Below are positions 29,095-36,556 of a stretch of 40,612 bases of DNA, piece by piece. The DNA is taken from positions 1 through 40,612 of the forward strand of contig JAKDLG010000001.1 of the NCBI GenBank assembly GCA_030452985.1. Direction: 5' to 3'. How positions within the stretch are numbered: the first letter of the stretch is position 1; each line of letters opens with the position of its first letter. The stretch comes from Humibacillus sp. GTDB lineage: Bacteria > Actinomycetota > Actinomycetes > Actinomycetales > Dermatophilaceae. The position numbers and the translations under genes are program-made. The notes below the pieces were generated by a model. It worked only from the letters and a program-made list of their open reading frames with translations. It did not search any database and was not told the DNA's origin.

Positions 29095-30746
29095 TGAACC
29101 GACTCGACCACGACGTCGTTGTCATCGGCTCGGGGTTCGGCGGTTCGGTGGCCGCCTTGAGGTTGGCCGAGAAGGGCTACGGGGTGCACGTCTACGAGGC
29201 GGGCCGCCGCTTCGATGACGCCGACTTCGCCCGTACGAGCTGGGACGTGCGCCGCTACCTCTGGGCCCCGCGTCTGGGCTGCTTCGGGGTGCAGCGCATC
29301 CACCGGCTGCCCGATGCCATCGTGCTGGCCGGGGCCGGGGTGGGTGGCGGCTCGCTGAACTACGCCAACACCCTCTATGTGCCGCCCGAACCCTTCTTCC
29401 GAGACCGGCAGTGGGGGCACATCACCGACTGGCAGGCCGAGCTCGCGCCCCACTACGCCACCGCCCAGCGGATGCTCGGCGTGGTGACCAACCCCTGTGA
29501 GGGCCCCGTCGAGGCGCTGATGCGTGATACCGCCGAGCAGCTCGGAGTGGGCGCCAGCTTTCGCAAGACCCCGGTCGGGGTGTTCTTCGGCGAGCCGGGG
29601 CGCCAGGTCCCCGACCCCTACTTCGGCGGGGACGGGCCGGCGCGCACCGGGTGCACCGAGTGCGGCAACTGCATGGTCGGATGCCGGGTCGGCGCGAAGA
29701 ACACGCTGGTCAAGAACTACCTCGCGCTGGCCGAGCGGAGAGGGGTCACCATCGAGCCGCTGCGTACGGTCGTCGATCTGCGCCCGCTCGACCCGGCCGC
29801 CCCTGAACAGGGGTACGCCGTCACCACCGTTCGCAGCGGTGCGTGGGCCGCGGGGCGCACCCGACGCACCGTCACGGCCGGCCAGGTCGTCATCGCGGCG
29901 GGTGCCTGGGGCACTGCGTCGCTGTTGCAGGCGATGCGAGCAGAGGGACTGCCGCACCTGTCGCAGCGTCTCGGCGAGCTGACCCGCACCAACTCGGAGG
30001 CGCTCGGTGGGGCGATGACGGCTCGGGTGCCCGAGGGGGTCGACCTCACCCACGGGGTCGCCATCACGTCCAGCTTCAACGTCGACGAAGACACGCACGT
30101 CGAGAACTGCCGCTACGGCCCCGGCTCGAACCTGATGGGAGCGCTCGCCGTCATGCAGGTCGACGGCGGGGGCCGCGTGCCCCGGGCCGTCCGCTTCGCC
30201 GGGCAGGCGGCCCGGCATCCGGCCGTGTTCGCGCGGTCGTTGTCGAACCGGCGCTGGAGCGAGCGCACCGTCATCGCCCTGGTCATGCAGAGTCGCGACA
30301 ACTCGATCACGGTCGGCCGCAAGCGGGGCCTGCTGGGCTGGCGGCTCACCTCGAGGCAGGGGCATGGCGAGCCGAACCCGACGTACCTGCCCGAAGGCAA
30401 TGTCGCCGTGCGGGCGCTCGCAGCAGGCCTCGCGCGGGCGACCGGCCTTCGCGCGTGGCCGGGAAGCTCGATCGGTGAGGTGTTCGACGTGCCGATGACG
30501 GCTCACTTCCTCGGGGGAGCCGTCATCTCAGACTCGCCCGAGGCCGGCGTGGTCGACCCGTACCACCGGGTGTGGCGCTATCCCGGCCTGCACGTCGTCG
30601 ACGGGGCTGCGGTCTCGGCGAACCTCGGTGTCAACCCGAGCCTGACGATCACGGCGCAGGCGGAGCGAGCGATGTCGTTCTGGCCCACTCGCGGAGAGGC
30701 CGATACCCGAGTCGCGCAGGGGGAGCCGTATGCCGTACGTCGCTGA
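29094..30746 (+). CDS. choD: GMC-family FAD oxidoreductase, ChoD-like
   Basis: A flavoprotein related to the M. tuberculosis ChoD protein (annotated cholesterol oxidase; true substrate uncertain). The 550-residue protein opens with the FAD-binding VIGSGFGGSVAALRLAEKG and has GAGVGGGSLNYANTLYVPP. A CTECGNCMVGC motif (Cys187, 190, 193, 197), spaced like a ferredoxin cluster, lies in the middle. It ends with VDGAAVSANLGVNPSLTITAQAERAM. No signal peptide is seen, so it is probably cytosolic. Its placement downstream of guaB3 follows the mycobacterial order once the inserted genes are skipped. Sterol oxidase activity is not proven by sequence; other alcohol substrates are possible. Confidence 0.85.
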   Translation: MNRLDHDVVVIGSGFGGSVAALRLAEKGYGVHVYEAGRRFDDADFARTSWDVRRYLWAPRLGCFGVQRIHRLPDAIVLAGAGVGGGSLNYANTLYVPPEPFFRDRQWGHITDWQAELAPHYATAQRMLGVVTNPCEGPVEALMRDTAEQLGVGASFRKTPVGVFFGEPGRQVPDPYFGGDGPARTGCTECGNCMVGCRVGAKNTLVKNYLALAERRGVTIEPLRTVVDLRPLDPAAPEQGYAVTTVRSGAWAAGRTRRTVTAGQVVIAAGAWGTASLLQAMRAEGLPHLSQRLGELTRTNSEALGGAMTARVPEGVDLTHGVAITSSFNVDEDTHVENCRYGPGSNLMGALAVMQVDGGGRVPRAVRFAGQAARHPAVFARSLSNRRWSERTVIALVMQSRDNSITVGRKRGLLGWRLTSRQGHGEPNPTYLPEGNVAVRALAAGLARATGLRAWPGSSIGEVFDVPMTAHFLGGAVISDSPEAGVVDPYHRVWRYPGLHVVDGAAVSANLGVNPSLTITAQAERAMSFWPTRGEADTRVAQGEPYAVRR

Positions 30747-30788
30747 GGTACGGATGAGGGCCCGAGCCCCCCGGCACGGACCCTCATC
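30733..30788 (+). terminator. tandem hairpins at the end of the choD-like gene
   Basis: CCGTAC (30733-30738) pairs with GTACGG (30748-30753) across the stop codon. GATGAGGG (30753-30760) pairs with CCCTCATC (30781-30788) around a 20-base GC-rich loop. No T-run follows. Candidate transcript end for the acyltransferase/choD pair. Confidence 0.45.
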
Positions 30789-30884
30789 ACCTTGCTGCAC
30801 CCCCGGCGGCATCTGAGTTCCCCAAACTCGCCACCCAGCGACTCGTCGTCGCGCCCCCCGACGCGAACGACTTTGGCTGATGGA

Positions 30885-30941
30885 CATAAGTTACATATTC
30901 AATGACTTGTCTGTCAAGTTGCTTGGCTGCCTAGGTACTCT
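30885..30941. promoter_or_regulatory. AT-rich marR control region with palindrome
   Basis: An unusually AT-rich patch in GC-rich DNA. It holds the palindrome ACTTG-tctgt-CAAGT (30905-30919), a further CAAG-ttg-CTTG (30915-30925), and on the minus strand a perfect TTGACA (30917-30912), 18 bases, and TAACTT (30893-30888). On the plus strand TAGGTA (30932-30937) is a possible marR -10. MarR proteins usually bind such palindromes over their own promoter. The remainder of the 258-base gap (30747-31004) holds only the terminator-like hairpins and the AGAGGTG ribosome site before marR. Confidence 0.45.
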
Positions 30942-31004
30942 GGTGGGGGTCAACGCAGGTCAGGGTGTAGCGTCTGCCACCGCAATGCTTGGGAAAGAGG
31001 TGAC

Positions 31005-31526
31005 ATGGCAGCCGAGAGGGTCTCTGCGGCAGAGGCATCGGGCGGCGAACCGGTCGGCCCGATCGAGTCCGACGAAGCAGTCGAGGAAGTTGAACCGTGG
31101 AGTCAGGATGCGGTTCTGGGATCACTGCGTCGTGCACTGGTGGGCAGCAACCGGCTCCAGGCATCGATGGCGGCCGAGCTGGGGGTCAACCTCACCGGGC
31201 TCTCGGCGCTGAGCCATCTGGCCGCCGCGCCCGGGATGACCCCCAAGCAGCTCTCCGACCTGCTCGGCATCACGACCGGGTCGACGACGGGCGCCGTCGA
31301 CAACCTGGTCAAGGCCGGCTTCCTGCGTCGCGAACCGCACCCTGACGACCGTCGTAGCGTGGAGCTCCATCTCACCCCGACGGGCCGCCACTCGGTCGAG
31401 CAGGTCATCGAGCGGTACCGGTCGGCGCTCAGCAGCGTGTACGCGCAGCACCCCGACACCGCCCCTGACGAGCTCGCGTCCTTTCTCGACGACCTCGCTC
31501 AGGCCCTCAACCGGTCCGTCCCCTAG
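31005..31526 (+). CDS. MarR-family transcriptional regulator
   Basis: A 173-residue winged-helix dimer. After an acidic 40-residue N-terminal extension comes the MarR fold: LSALSHLAAAPGMTPKQLSDLLGITTGSTTGAVDNLVKAGFLRREPHPDDRR... holds the recognition helix and the basic wing (shown here only in part), followed by the dimer helix VEQVIERYRSALSS. Ligand unknown. An AGAGGTG ribosome site precedes the ATG. It converges on the two-gene ABC exporter (50 bases apart), whose promoter lies 3.6 kb away, so control of that exporter is plausible but not shown; autoregulation is likelier. Confidence 0.9.
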   Translation: MAAERVSAAEASGGEPVGPIESDEAVEEVEPWSQDAVLGSLRRALVGSNRLQASMAAELGVNLTGLSALSHLAAAPGMTPKQLSDLLGITTGSTTGAVDNLVKAGFLRREPHPDDRRSVELHLTPTGRHSVEQVIERYRSALSSVYAQHPDTAPDELASFLDDLAQALNRSVP

Positions 31527-31575
31527 GGTCGGCTACGGTTGCCGCCATCGTGCTGGCACCGGCCGATGCCACCCG

Positions 31576-33363
31576 TCAGCCGGCGTTCGCCGGCGCCTCT
31601 CGGGGTTCGTCACGCCACGAACGCCACAGGGCCGCATAGGCGCCGTCGGCCGCGAGCAGCTCCTCGTGCGAGCCGATCTCGCTGACCCGCCCGTCTTCCA
31701 CGACACACACCCGGTCGGCGTCGTGGGCCGTCATCAGGCGGTGGGCGATGGCCACCACGGTTCGCCCGCCGACGACGGCCGCCAAGGACCGCTCGATGTG
31801 TCGGGCCGCCCGGGGGTCGAGCAGCGAGGTGGCCTCGTCGAGCACGAGGGTGTGCGGGTCGGCAAGCACGAGGCGGGCCAGCGCGAGCTGCTGCGCCTGG
31901 GGCTGGGTCAGGCGGTGGCCCCCGGAACCGACGCTCGTCTGGAGCCCCTGTGGCAGGCGCTGCGCCCAGTCGCGGGCATCGACGGCGATGAGTGCGTCCC
32001 ACAGCTGGTCGAGCGAGGCCTCCGGTCTCGCCAACCGCAGGTTGTCCTCCAGCGATCCGACGAAGACGTGGTGCTCCTGGGTGACGAGGGCGACCTGACC
32101 GCGCAGCTGCGCGAGCTCGAGGTCGACCAGCCGCACCCCGCCCACCTCGACCCGTCCCTCCCGAGGCCCGTCGATGCCGGCCATCAGCCGTCCGAGAGTC
32201 GACTTGCCGGCCCCGGAGGGCCCGACGATGGCGAGTCGCTCGCCCGGTCGCAGCTCGAGTGACACGCCGCGAAGCACGTCGCGACCCGAGCGGTAGGCGT
32301 AGTGCACGTCGTCGACCTCGAGATGGTCGTCATCCGGGGTCTCGCCGGTGGGGGTCCGGTCGGCTGGTACGTCGGCGATGCCGATGACCCGAGCCAGCGA
32401 TGTGGCGCCCACCTGAATCTCGTCGAGCCACGAGATCAGCTCGTCGAGCGGGCCCGCCATCTGCTGGACGTAGAGGGCGACCGCGGTGACCGTGCCGGCG
32501 GTCGCCAGATCGCGGCTGATCAGCCAGCCGCCCCAGAGCAGGGTGACGGCGACCGGGGCGAAGAAGGCGAACTCGACCGACGGGAACCAGCGCAGGCGCA
32601 ACCCGAGCGTGTAGACCTCGGCGTCGTAGCAGTCGCTCAGGGCATCGTCCATCCGACGCCGGCGGCGACCACTGAGCCCGAGGGCATCGACCGTGCGCGC
32701 TCCCTCCGACGACTCTGTCACGACGCCGTTGAGCACGGCGTAGGTGGCCCGTTCGCGCAGGTACCCGCCGGGTGCGTAGCGCAGGTACCGGCGGGTCGAG
32801 GCCCACAGCACGGGGATGCCGACCACGATGGCGAGCGCCACCGTCCAGTCGGTGAGGAAGGCAGCGGCGACGGTGATGACGGTCGTGACGGCCCCCACGA
32901 AGATCGACGGGATGCCGAACCGGATCACGCGCGAGAGTGCCTCGACGTCGTTGGTCGTGCGCGAGACGAGGTCACCGGTTCCGGCGCGTTCGACCGTCGA
33001 GAGCGGCAGCTCGACCACCCGCTCCATGAACTGCTCCCGCAGCTCGGCGAAGACCGTCTCGCCCATCACGAACGAGGCACGGCGCGCGAACCACGTGACG
33101 ACGGTCTGCACCACGACGGCGGCGGCGATCCACAGGGCGAGCGTGTTGACGCGGGCCATCGAGCGGCCGCCACTTATCTCGTCGACGAGCAGTCCGATCA
33201 CCCGTGGTGCCACGAGGGCGGCGACGGCCGCCACGGCGTGGAGGCCGACGACCCAGGCGAGGCTGGCCCGGTGGCGCACGAACAGGCCACGGGTGTGCTC
33301 ACGCACCGACGCCATGTCGGCGACAGGCAGGCTACGAGGGCTCGTCGCGGGCGTGAAGGTCAT
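31576..33363 (-). CDS. ABC exporter half-transporter with intact Walker motifs and degenerate signature
   Basis: A 595-residue membrane-ATPase half-transporter (six transmembrane helices, then NBD from about 345). Walker A GPSGAGKS at 381-388, Q429, Walker B with Asp509 and catalytic Glu510, and H-loop His541 are all intact. The signature is LTQPQ (485-489) in place of LSGGQ. Its partner, encoded just upstream with a one-base overlap, shows the reverse pattern, so the pair should form a heterodimer with one working site. The gene ends within a GCCGGCG-tt-CGCCGGC hairpin (31579-31594). Substrate unknown; lipids, peptides or drugs are typical for this class. Confidence 0.93.
   Translation of the reverse strand: MTFTPATSPRSLPVADMASVREHTRGLFVRHRASLAWVVGLHAVAAVAALVAPRVIGLLVDEISGGRSMARVNTLALWIAAAVVVQTVVTWFARRASFVMGETVFAELREQFMERVVELPLSTVERAGTGDLVSRTTNDVEALSRVIRFGIPSIFVGAVTTVITVAAAFLTDWTVALAIVVGIPVLWASTRRYLRYAPGGYLRERATYAVLNGVVTESSEGARTVDALGLSGRRRRRMDDALSDCYDAEVYTLGLRLRWFPSVEFAFFAPVAVTLLWGGWLISRDLATAGTVTAVALYVQQMAGPLDELISWLDEIQVGATSLARVIGIADVPADRTPTGETPDDDHLEVDDVHYAYRSGRDVLRGVSLELRPGERLAIVGPSGAGKSTLGRLMAGIDGPREGRVEVGGVRLVDLELAQLRGQVALVTQEHHVFVGSLEDNLRLARPEASLDQLWDALIAVDARDWAQRLPQGLQTSVGSGGHRLTQPQAQQLALARLVLADPHTLVLDEATSLLDPRAARHIERSLAAVVGGRTVVAIAHRLMTAHDADRVCVVEDGRVSEIGSHEELLAADGAYAALWRSWRDEPREAPANAG
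31579..31594. terminator. hairpin at the 3' end of the ABC exporter operon
   Basis: GCCGGCG-tt-CGCCGGC overlaps the last codons of the minus-strand gene. A second weak stem, TGGCA (31554-31558) with TGCCA (31567-31571), lies just beyond. Together they may end transcription between the convergent marR and exporter genes. No T-run is visible. Confidence 0.35.
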
Positions 33364-35084
33364 CAGCTGTCCTCCCCTCTGGTCACGGTTCGTCGGTAGT
33401 CTGGGAGTTCGCTCATGAGGCGCCGGTGCGTACCGACCCCAGCGACGTGACCGTTCTCGAGGTAGACCACCTCGTCGGCCTGGTCGAGCACCAGCGGACT
33501 GGCCGACATCACCACGGTGGTGCGGCCGGCGCGCGCGGTCGTGATTCGCGACGCGATCCGCGCCTCGGTGTGGGCGTCGACAGCGCTGGTCGGCTCGACG
33601 AGCACCAGCACGTCGGCCTCGCTCAGCAGGGCGCGGGTCAGAGCGAGGCGCTGACGCTGACCTCCGGAGAAGGCTCGGCCGCGCTCCTCGACCTCGTTGT
33701 CGAGACCGCCGGGCAAGGCCTCCAACACGTCCTCTCCGCTGGCCACCGACAGTGCGGCGAGGATCGCGGCGTCGTCATGCTGACCATGGGGGTCGAGCTC
33801 TTCGCGTAGGGGTCCGGTGAACAGGCGCGGGTCGGCTTCGGAGACGACGATGCGGCGGCGCAGCAGGGCCAGCGACGCATCGGCCACCCGCGTGCCATTG
33901 AGGCGGGCGTCGGTCTCATCGGCCCCGAACCGACCGAGACGGTCGGCGAGCGCGGCCGACTCCTCGGGCCGAGCCGAAACGACGACGGTGAAGCGTCCCG
34001 GCTCGAATCCGGCCCCGCTCGTCGGGTCGACGAGCCTGCCCGGACGCTCTGGCAGGGGTCGCGGTGTGTTCGGTTCGTCCTGGTCGGGCGTCACGGCGAG
34101 GATCTTGATCAGCTTGCCGGCGCCGATGTGGGCCCGGGTCGACCGGTCGACCATCTCGGTCGCCGTCCGCAACGGGATGACGAGGAAGGCGGTGTAGCCG
34201 TAGAAGGCGACGAGCTGTCCGGCCGTGATCTGCCCCTCCACCGCGAACCGCGCGCCGAGCCACACCACGATGAGCACGAAGATGCCGGGTAGCAGGATCT
34301 GAGCAGCGTCAAGGGTTGCCTGGTACCCGGCCACCCGGTTGCCGACCTGCCGAACTGACTGCGACTGAACGGCATACCGTCGCAGGAACGTGAACTCACC
34401 GCCGATACCGCGCAACACGCGGAGGCCGGCGACGGTGTCGGCGCCAAGCCCGATGAGCTTGCCCGCCTCCTCGCGCTGAGCGAGCTGGCGGGCCTGCAGC
34501 GGTCGCACGACGAAGGCGAGGCAGCCCACGAGCACCGGCACCCCGATGAGCACGACGAGCCCCAGTGGCGCCGAGGTGCTCAGCAGGATCAACGCGACCA
34601 CGAGGTAGCTGACCACGCTGCCGACGAACCGCGCGAACACGTCGTAGAGCCCGCCGATGCGCATCGCGTCGGAGCTGACCGTCGCCACCACGTCTCCGGT
34701 CGGCACCGCCCGGGTCAGCGACTCCCCGGTGTCGGCCGCCTTGTGGCCGATGAGCTGGGCCGAACGGAAGGCGCCCTGCATCCAGTTGTACACCGCGTAC
34801 TTGTGCCGGAGCATCCCCGAGAGGGCGCTCACGACGACCAGACCGAGCAGTATCAGGCACCACATGAGCAGCGCGCGGGGGTCCTTGCCGATGATGCCCT
34901 GGTCGATCGCCTTGCCCATGACCGCCGGGAAGAGAGCCTGGCTCACCAACCACACGATGCCGAAGCAGACCGCGACGACGAGGGTGCGCTTCTGGGCCCG
35001 AGCGACCCAGGTCAGATAGGCGGTCGGGCTCGTCAGAGCAGGGGTGCCTGGATCGGCGACCGGCAGGCGGATCACTTGGTTCAT
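33363..35084 (-). CDS. ABC exporter half-transporter with degenerate Walker motifs and intact signature
   Basis: A 573-residue half-transporter with six transmembrane helices and an NBD from about 350. The signature FSGGQ (472-476) is intact. The Walker A position reads SARPEESA (370-377) instead of GxxGxGKS, with no Lys. The Walker B Asp is Val496, although Glu497 remains. The Q-loop Gln is Glu416 and the H-loop His aligns with Ala528. It should not bind ATP in the usual way on its own. With its neighbour it can complete one composite site. ATG 35084 was chosen over GTG 35111; the latter adds nine unconserved residues. Confidence 0.92.
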   Translation of the reverse strand: MNQVIRLPVADPGTPALTSPTAYLTWVARAQKRTLVVAVCFGIVWLVSQALFPAVMGKAIDQGIIGKDPRALLMWCLILLGLVVVSALSGMLRHKYAVYNWMQGAFRSAQLIGHKAADTGESLTRAVPTGDVVATVSSDAMRIGGLYDVFARFVGSVVSYLVVALILLSTSAPLGLVVLIGVPVLVGCLAFVVRPLQARQLAQREEAGKLIGLGADTVAGLRVLRGIGGEFTFLRRYAVQSQSVRQVGNRVAGYQATLDAAQILLPGIFVLIVVWLGARFAVEGQITAGQLVAFYGYTAFLVIPLRTATEMVDRSTRAHIGAGKLIKILAVTPDQDEPNTPRPLPERPGRLVDPTSGAGFEPGRFTVVVSARPEESAALADRLGRFGADETDARLNGTRVADASLALLRRRIVVSEADPRLFTGPLREELDPHGQHDDAAILAALSVASGEDVLEALPGGLDNEVEERGRAFSGGQRQRLALTRALLSEADVLVLVEPTSAVDAHTEARIASRITTARAGRTTVVMSASPLVLDQADEVVYLENGHVAGVGTHRRLMSELPDYRRTVTRGEDS

Positions 35085-35235
35085 CCTACGATCTCGCGGG
35101 TGCCGTCTCACTTCGTTTTCTGACGCACGTCACCGTGGCGCCGCCTCGACACCACTCCCGCCGCCTCTGCCCGCCCTGCTCACGTGGCTGGGCGCATGGC
35201 TATCGGGGTTCCGGGTCTGAGAACGGAAACTCCGG

Positions 35236-35601
35236 CTACTGAGCGTCGTCCTCCTCGCGTCTCCTCAGCGCGTCACCGAGCTCGTCGAGGATGAGCCCGT
35301 CTCGGTCGACATTGCCCGTGCGGTAGGCGGCCCGGCCGACCAGGTGGGCCGAGACCGGGCCGGTGAAGAACTGGGTGGCGGCGAGCAGCACGAGCGTGGT
35401 GACCGCAGCCCAGGTGCGCAGGGTGAGCGCCAGGCCGGTCAGGATCAGGATCAGGCCCAGGGTCTGGGGTTTTGTCGCGGCATGCAGCCGCGAGAGCGTG
35501 TCGCGGAAGCGCACCAGGCCGATGGCGCCGGCGAGGCAGAGGAAGGCGCCGAGCAGCAGTGCGACGGCACCGGCGACGTCGAGCGCGGAGGTCCAGCTCA
35601 C
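35236..35601 (-). CDS. mnhG: Mrp/Mnh Na+/H+ antiporter subunit G
   Basis: A small membrane subunit (121 residues, three hydrophobic segments) of the multi-subunit cation/proton antiporter. The motif IGLVRFRDTLSRLHAATKPQTLGLILIL is the MnhG/MrpG hallmark. Last gene of the operon; it overlaps mnhF by four bases. The 151 bases between it and the ABC exporter gene hold no obvious terminator. Confidence 0.95.
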   Translation of the reverse strand: MSWTSALDVAGAVALLLGAFLCLAGAIGLVRFRDTLSRLHAATKPQTLGLILILTGLALTLRTWAAVTTLVLLAATQFFTGPVSAHLVGRAAYRTGNVDRDGLILDELGDALRRREEDDAQ

Positions 35602-35939
35602 GGGGCCGCCCCCGTACCACCGGAATCGCCGGCGTCGGCGCCGTCGACAGGGTCGCCGGCGCCAGCAGCGTCTTCCGTGTCATTGGTGCCGGTCGCCATG
35701 AAGCGGGTCACGGCCACCCCACCGACGAAGCTGACGAGGCCCAGGATCATCAGCAGCGGCAGGCTGGTGGACGTGCGGTGCCAGACAGCCTCCATCGCGA
35801 TCCCGGCGATGACGATGATGAGCAGGATCTCGGTCGCGATGATGCGGTCGAGGTTGTTCGGGCCGCGGTAGATGCGCACCAGCACGAGGGCGGCGGCGGC
35901 CCCGAGCATGAGCATGGCGGCGGCAGCGACGATGGTCAC
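35598..35939 (-). CDS. mnhF: Mrp/Mnh Na+/H+ antiporter subunit F
   Basis: A 113-residue membrane subunit with three hydrophobic segments. VRIYRGPNNLDRIIATEIL is the MnhF/MrpF signature. The C-terminal 30 residues are Gly/Asp-rich (DPVDGADAGDSGG), longer than the short family norm. GTG 35939 starts it and overlaps the mnhE stop by four bases. A longer open frame upstream belongs to no gene. Confidence 0.93.
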   Translation of the reverse strand: MTIVAAAAMLMLGAAAALVLVRIYRGPNNLDRIIATEILLIIVIAGIAMEAVWHRTSTSLPLLMILGLVSFVGGVAVTRFMATGTNDTEDAAGAGDPVDGADAGDSGGTGAAP

Positions 35940-36556
35940 GAGCCCTCCCCGGCCGGTCCGGCTCGGCGGTCGGACCGTTTCGCCTGCTCCAGAGCGGCGA
36001 TCTCCGCGCGGGAGCCGAGCGCTCTGACCACTCGCTCCTCGACGGCGAGGACGTCCCGACGCTGAGACTCGATCGCTCCCGGCCGGCCCACGTCGATCAG
36101 GTGCAGGTAGAGCGTCGAGGTGGATCGTCGAGCCTCGATGACGACCGAGCCGGGCACGAGCGTCACGAGTTCGGCGGTGATGGTGAGGTAGAAGTCTGAG
36201 CGGGAGCGCAGCGCCACCTCGATGACCGCGTTGCGGGGAGTGCGCGGTCCGAGCGCGAGGCGGGTCACCTGCCACGAGGACGCGACGAGGTCGAGCAGGA
36301 ACCGGCCGATGAGCATCGCGTACCGCAGGGGGCGGAACGAGCCTGCGTACTGGATAGAGGGCAGCGGGAACGCCAGCGTCACGAAGAGACCCACGAGCAG
36401 GCCGTTGACGAGGTTGCCCCAGCTGAGCTGGTCCCACAGCAGCATCCAGACGACGGCGATGGCAACGATCGCGCGCGGTTGAAACTGTCGGCGTCGCTCG
36501 GGTGGGCCTGCGGAGCGGGCGGACTCAGCGGCATCCGGCGTGCTGGCGTTCGTCAT
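35936..36556 (-). CDS. mnhE: Mrp/Mnh Na+/H+ antiporter subunit E
   Basis: A 206-residue subunit. About 30 charged residues precede the transmembrane part (IVAIAVVWMLLWDQLSWGNLVNGLLVG), then comes RFLLDLVASSWQVTRLALG and the conserved SDFYLTITAELVTLVPGSVV, followed by YLHLIDVG. These mark the MnhE family. A C-terminal cytosolic tail (about 40 residues) is longer than usual. It overlaps mnhD and mnhF by four bases each. Confidence 0.93.
   Translation of the reverse strand: MTNASTPDAAESARSAGPPERRRQFQPRAIVAIAVVWMLLWDQLSWGNLVNGLLVGLFVTLAFPLPSIQYAGSFRPLRYAMLIGRFLLDLVASSWQVTRLALGPRTPRNAVIEVALRSRSDFYLTITAELVTLVPGSVVIEARRSTSTLYLHLIDVGRPGAIESQRRDVLAVEERVVRALGSRAEIAALEQAKRSDRRAGPAGEGS

Noticed and set aside
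30528-30887. A 119-codon minus-strand frame after the TTGACA promoter
   Set aside because: It is antisense to the end of the choD-like gene, shows no recognisable domain, and its ATG lies upstream of the predicted transcription start.
31524-31536. TAGGGT beginning with the marR stop codon, similar to the tsaB and choD-like junctions
   Set aside because: No start codon lies 6-7 bases downstream and no gene follows on the plus strand. It shows that the stop-plus-hexamer pattern can also arise by chance.
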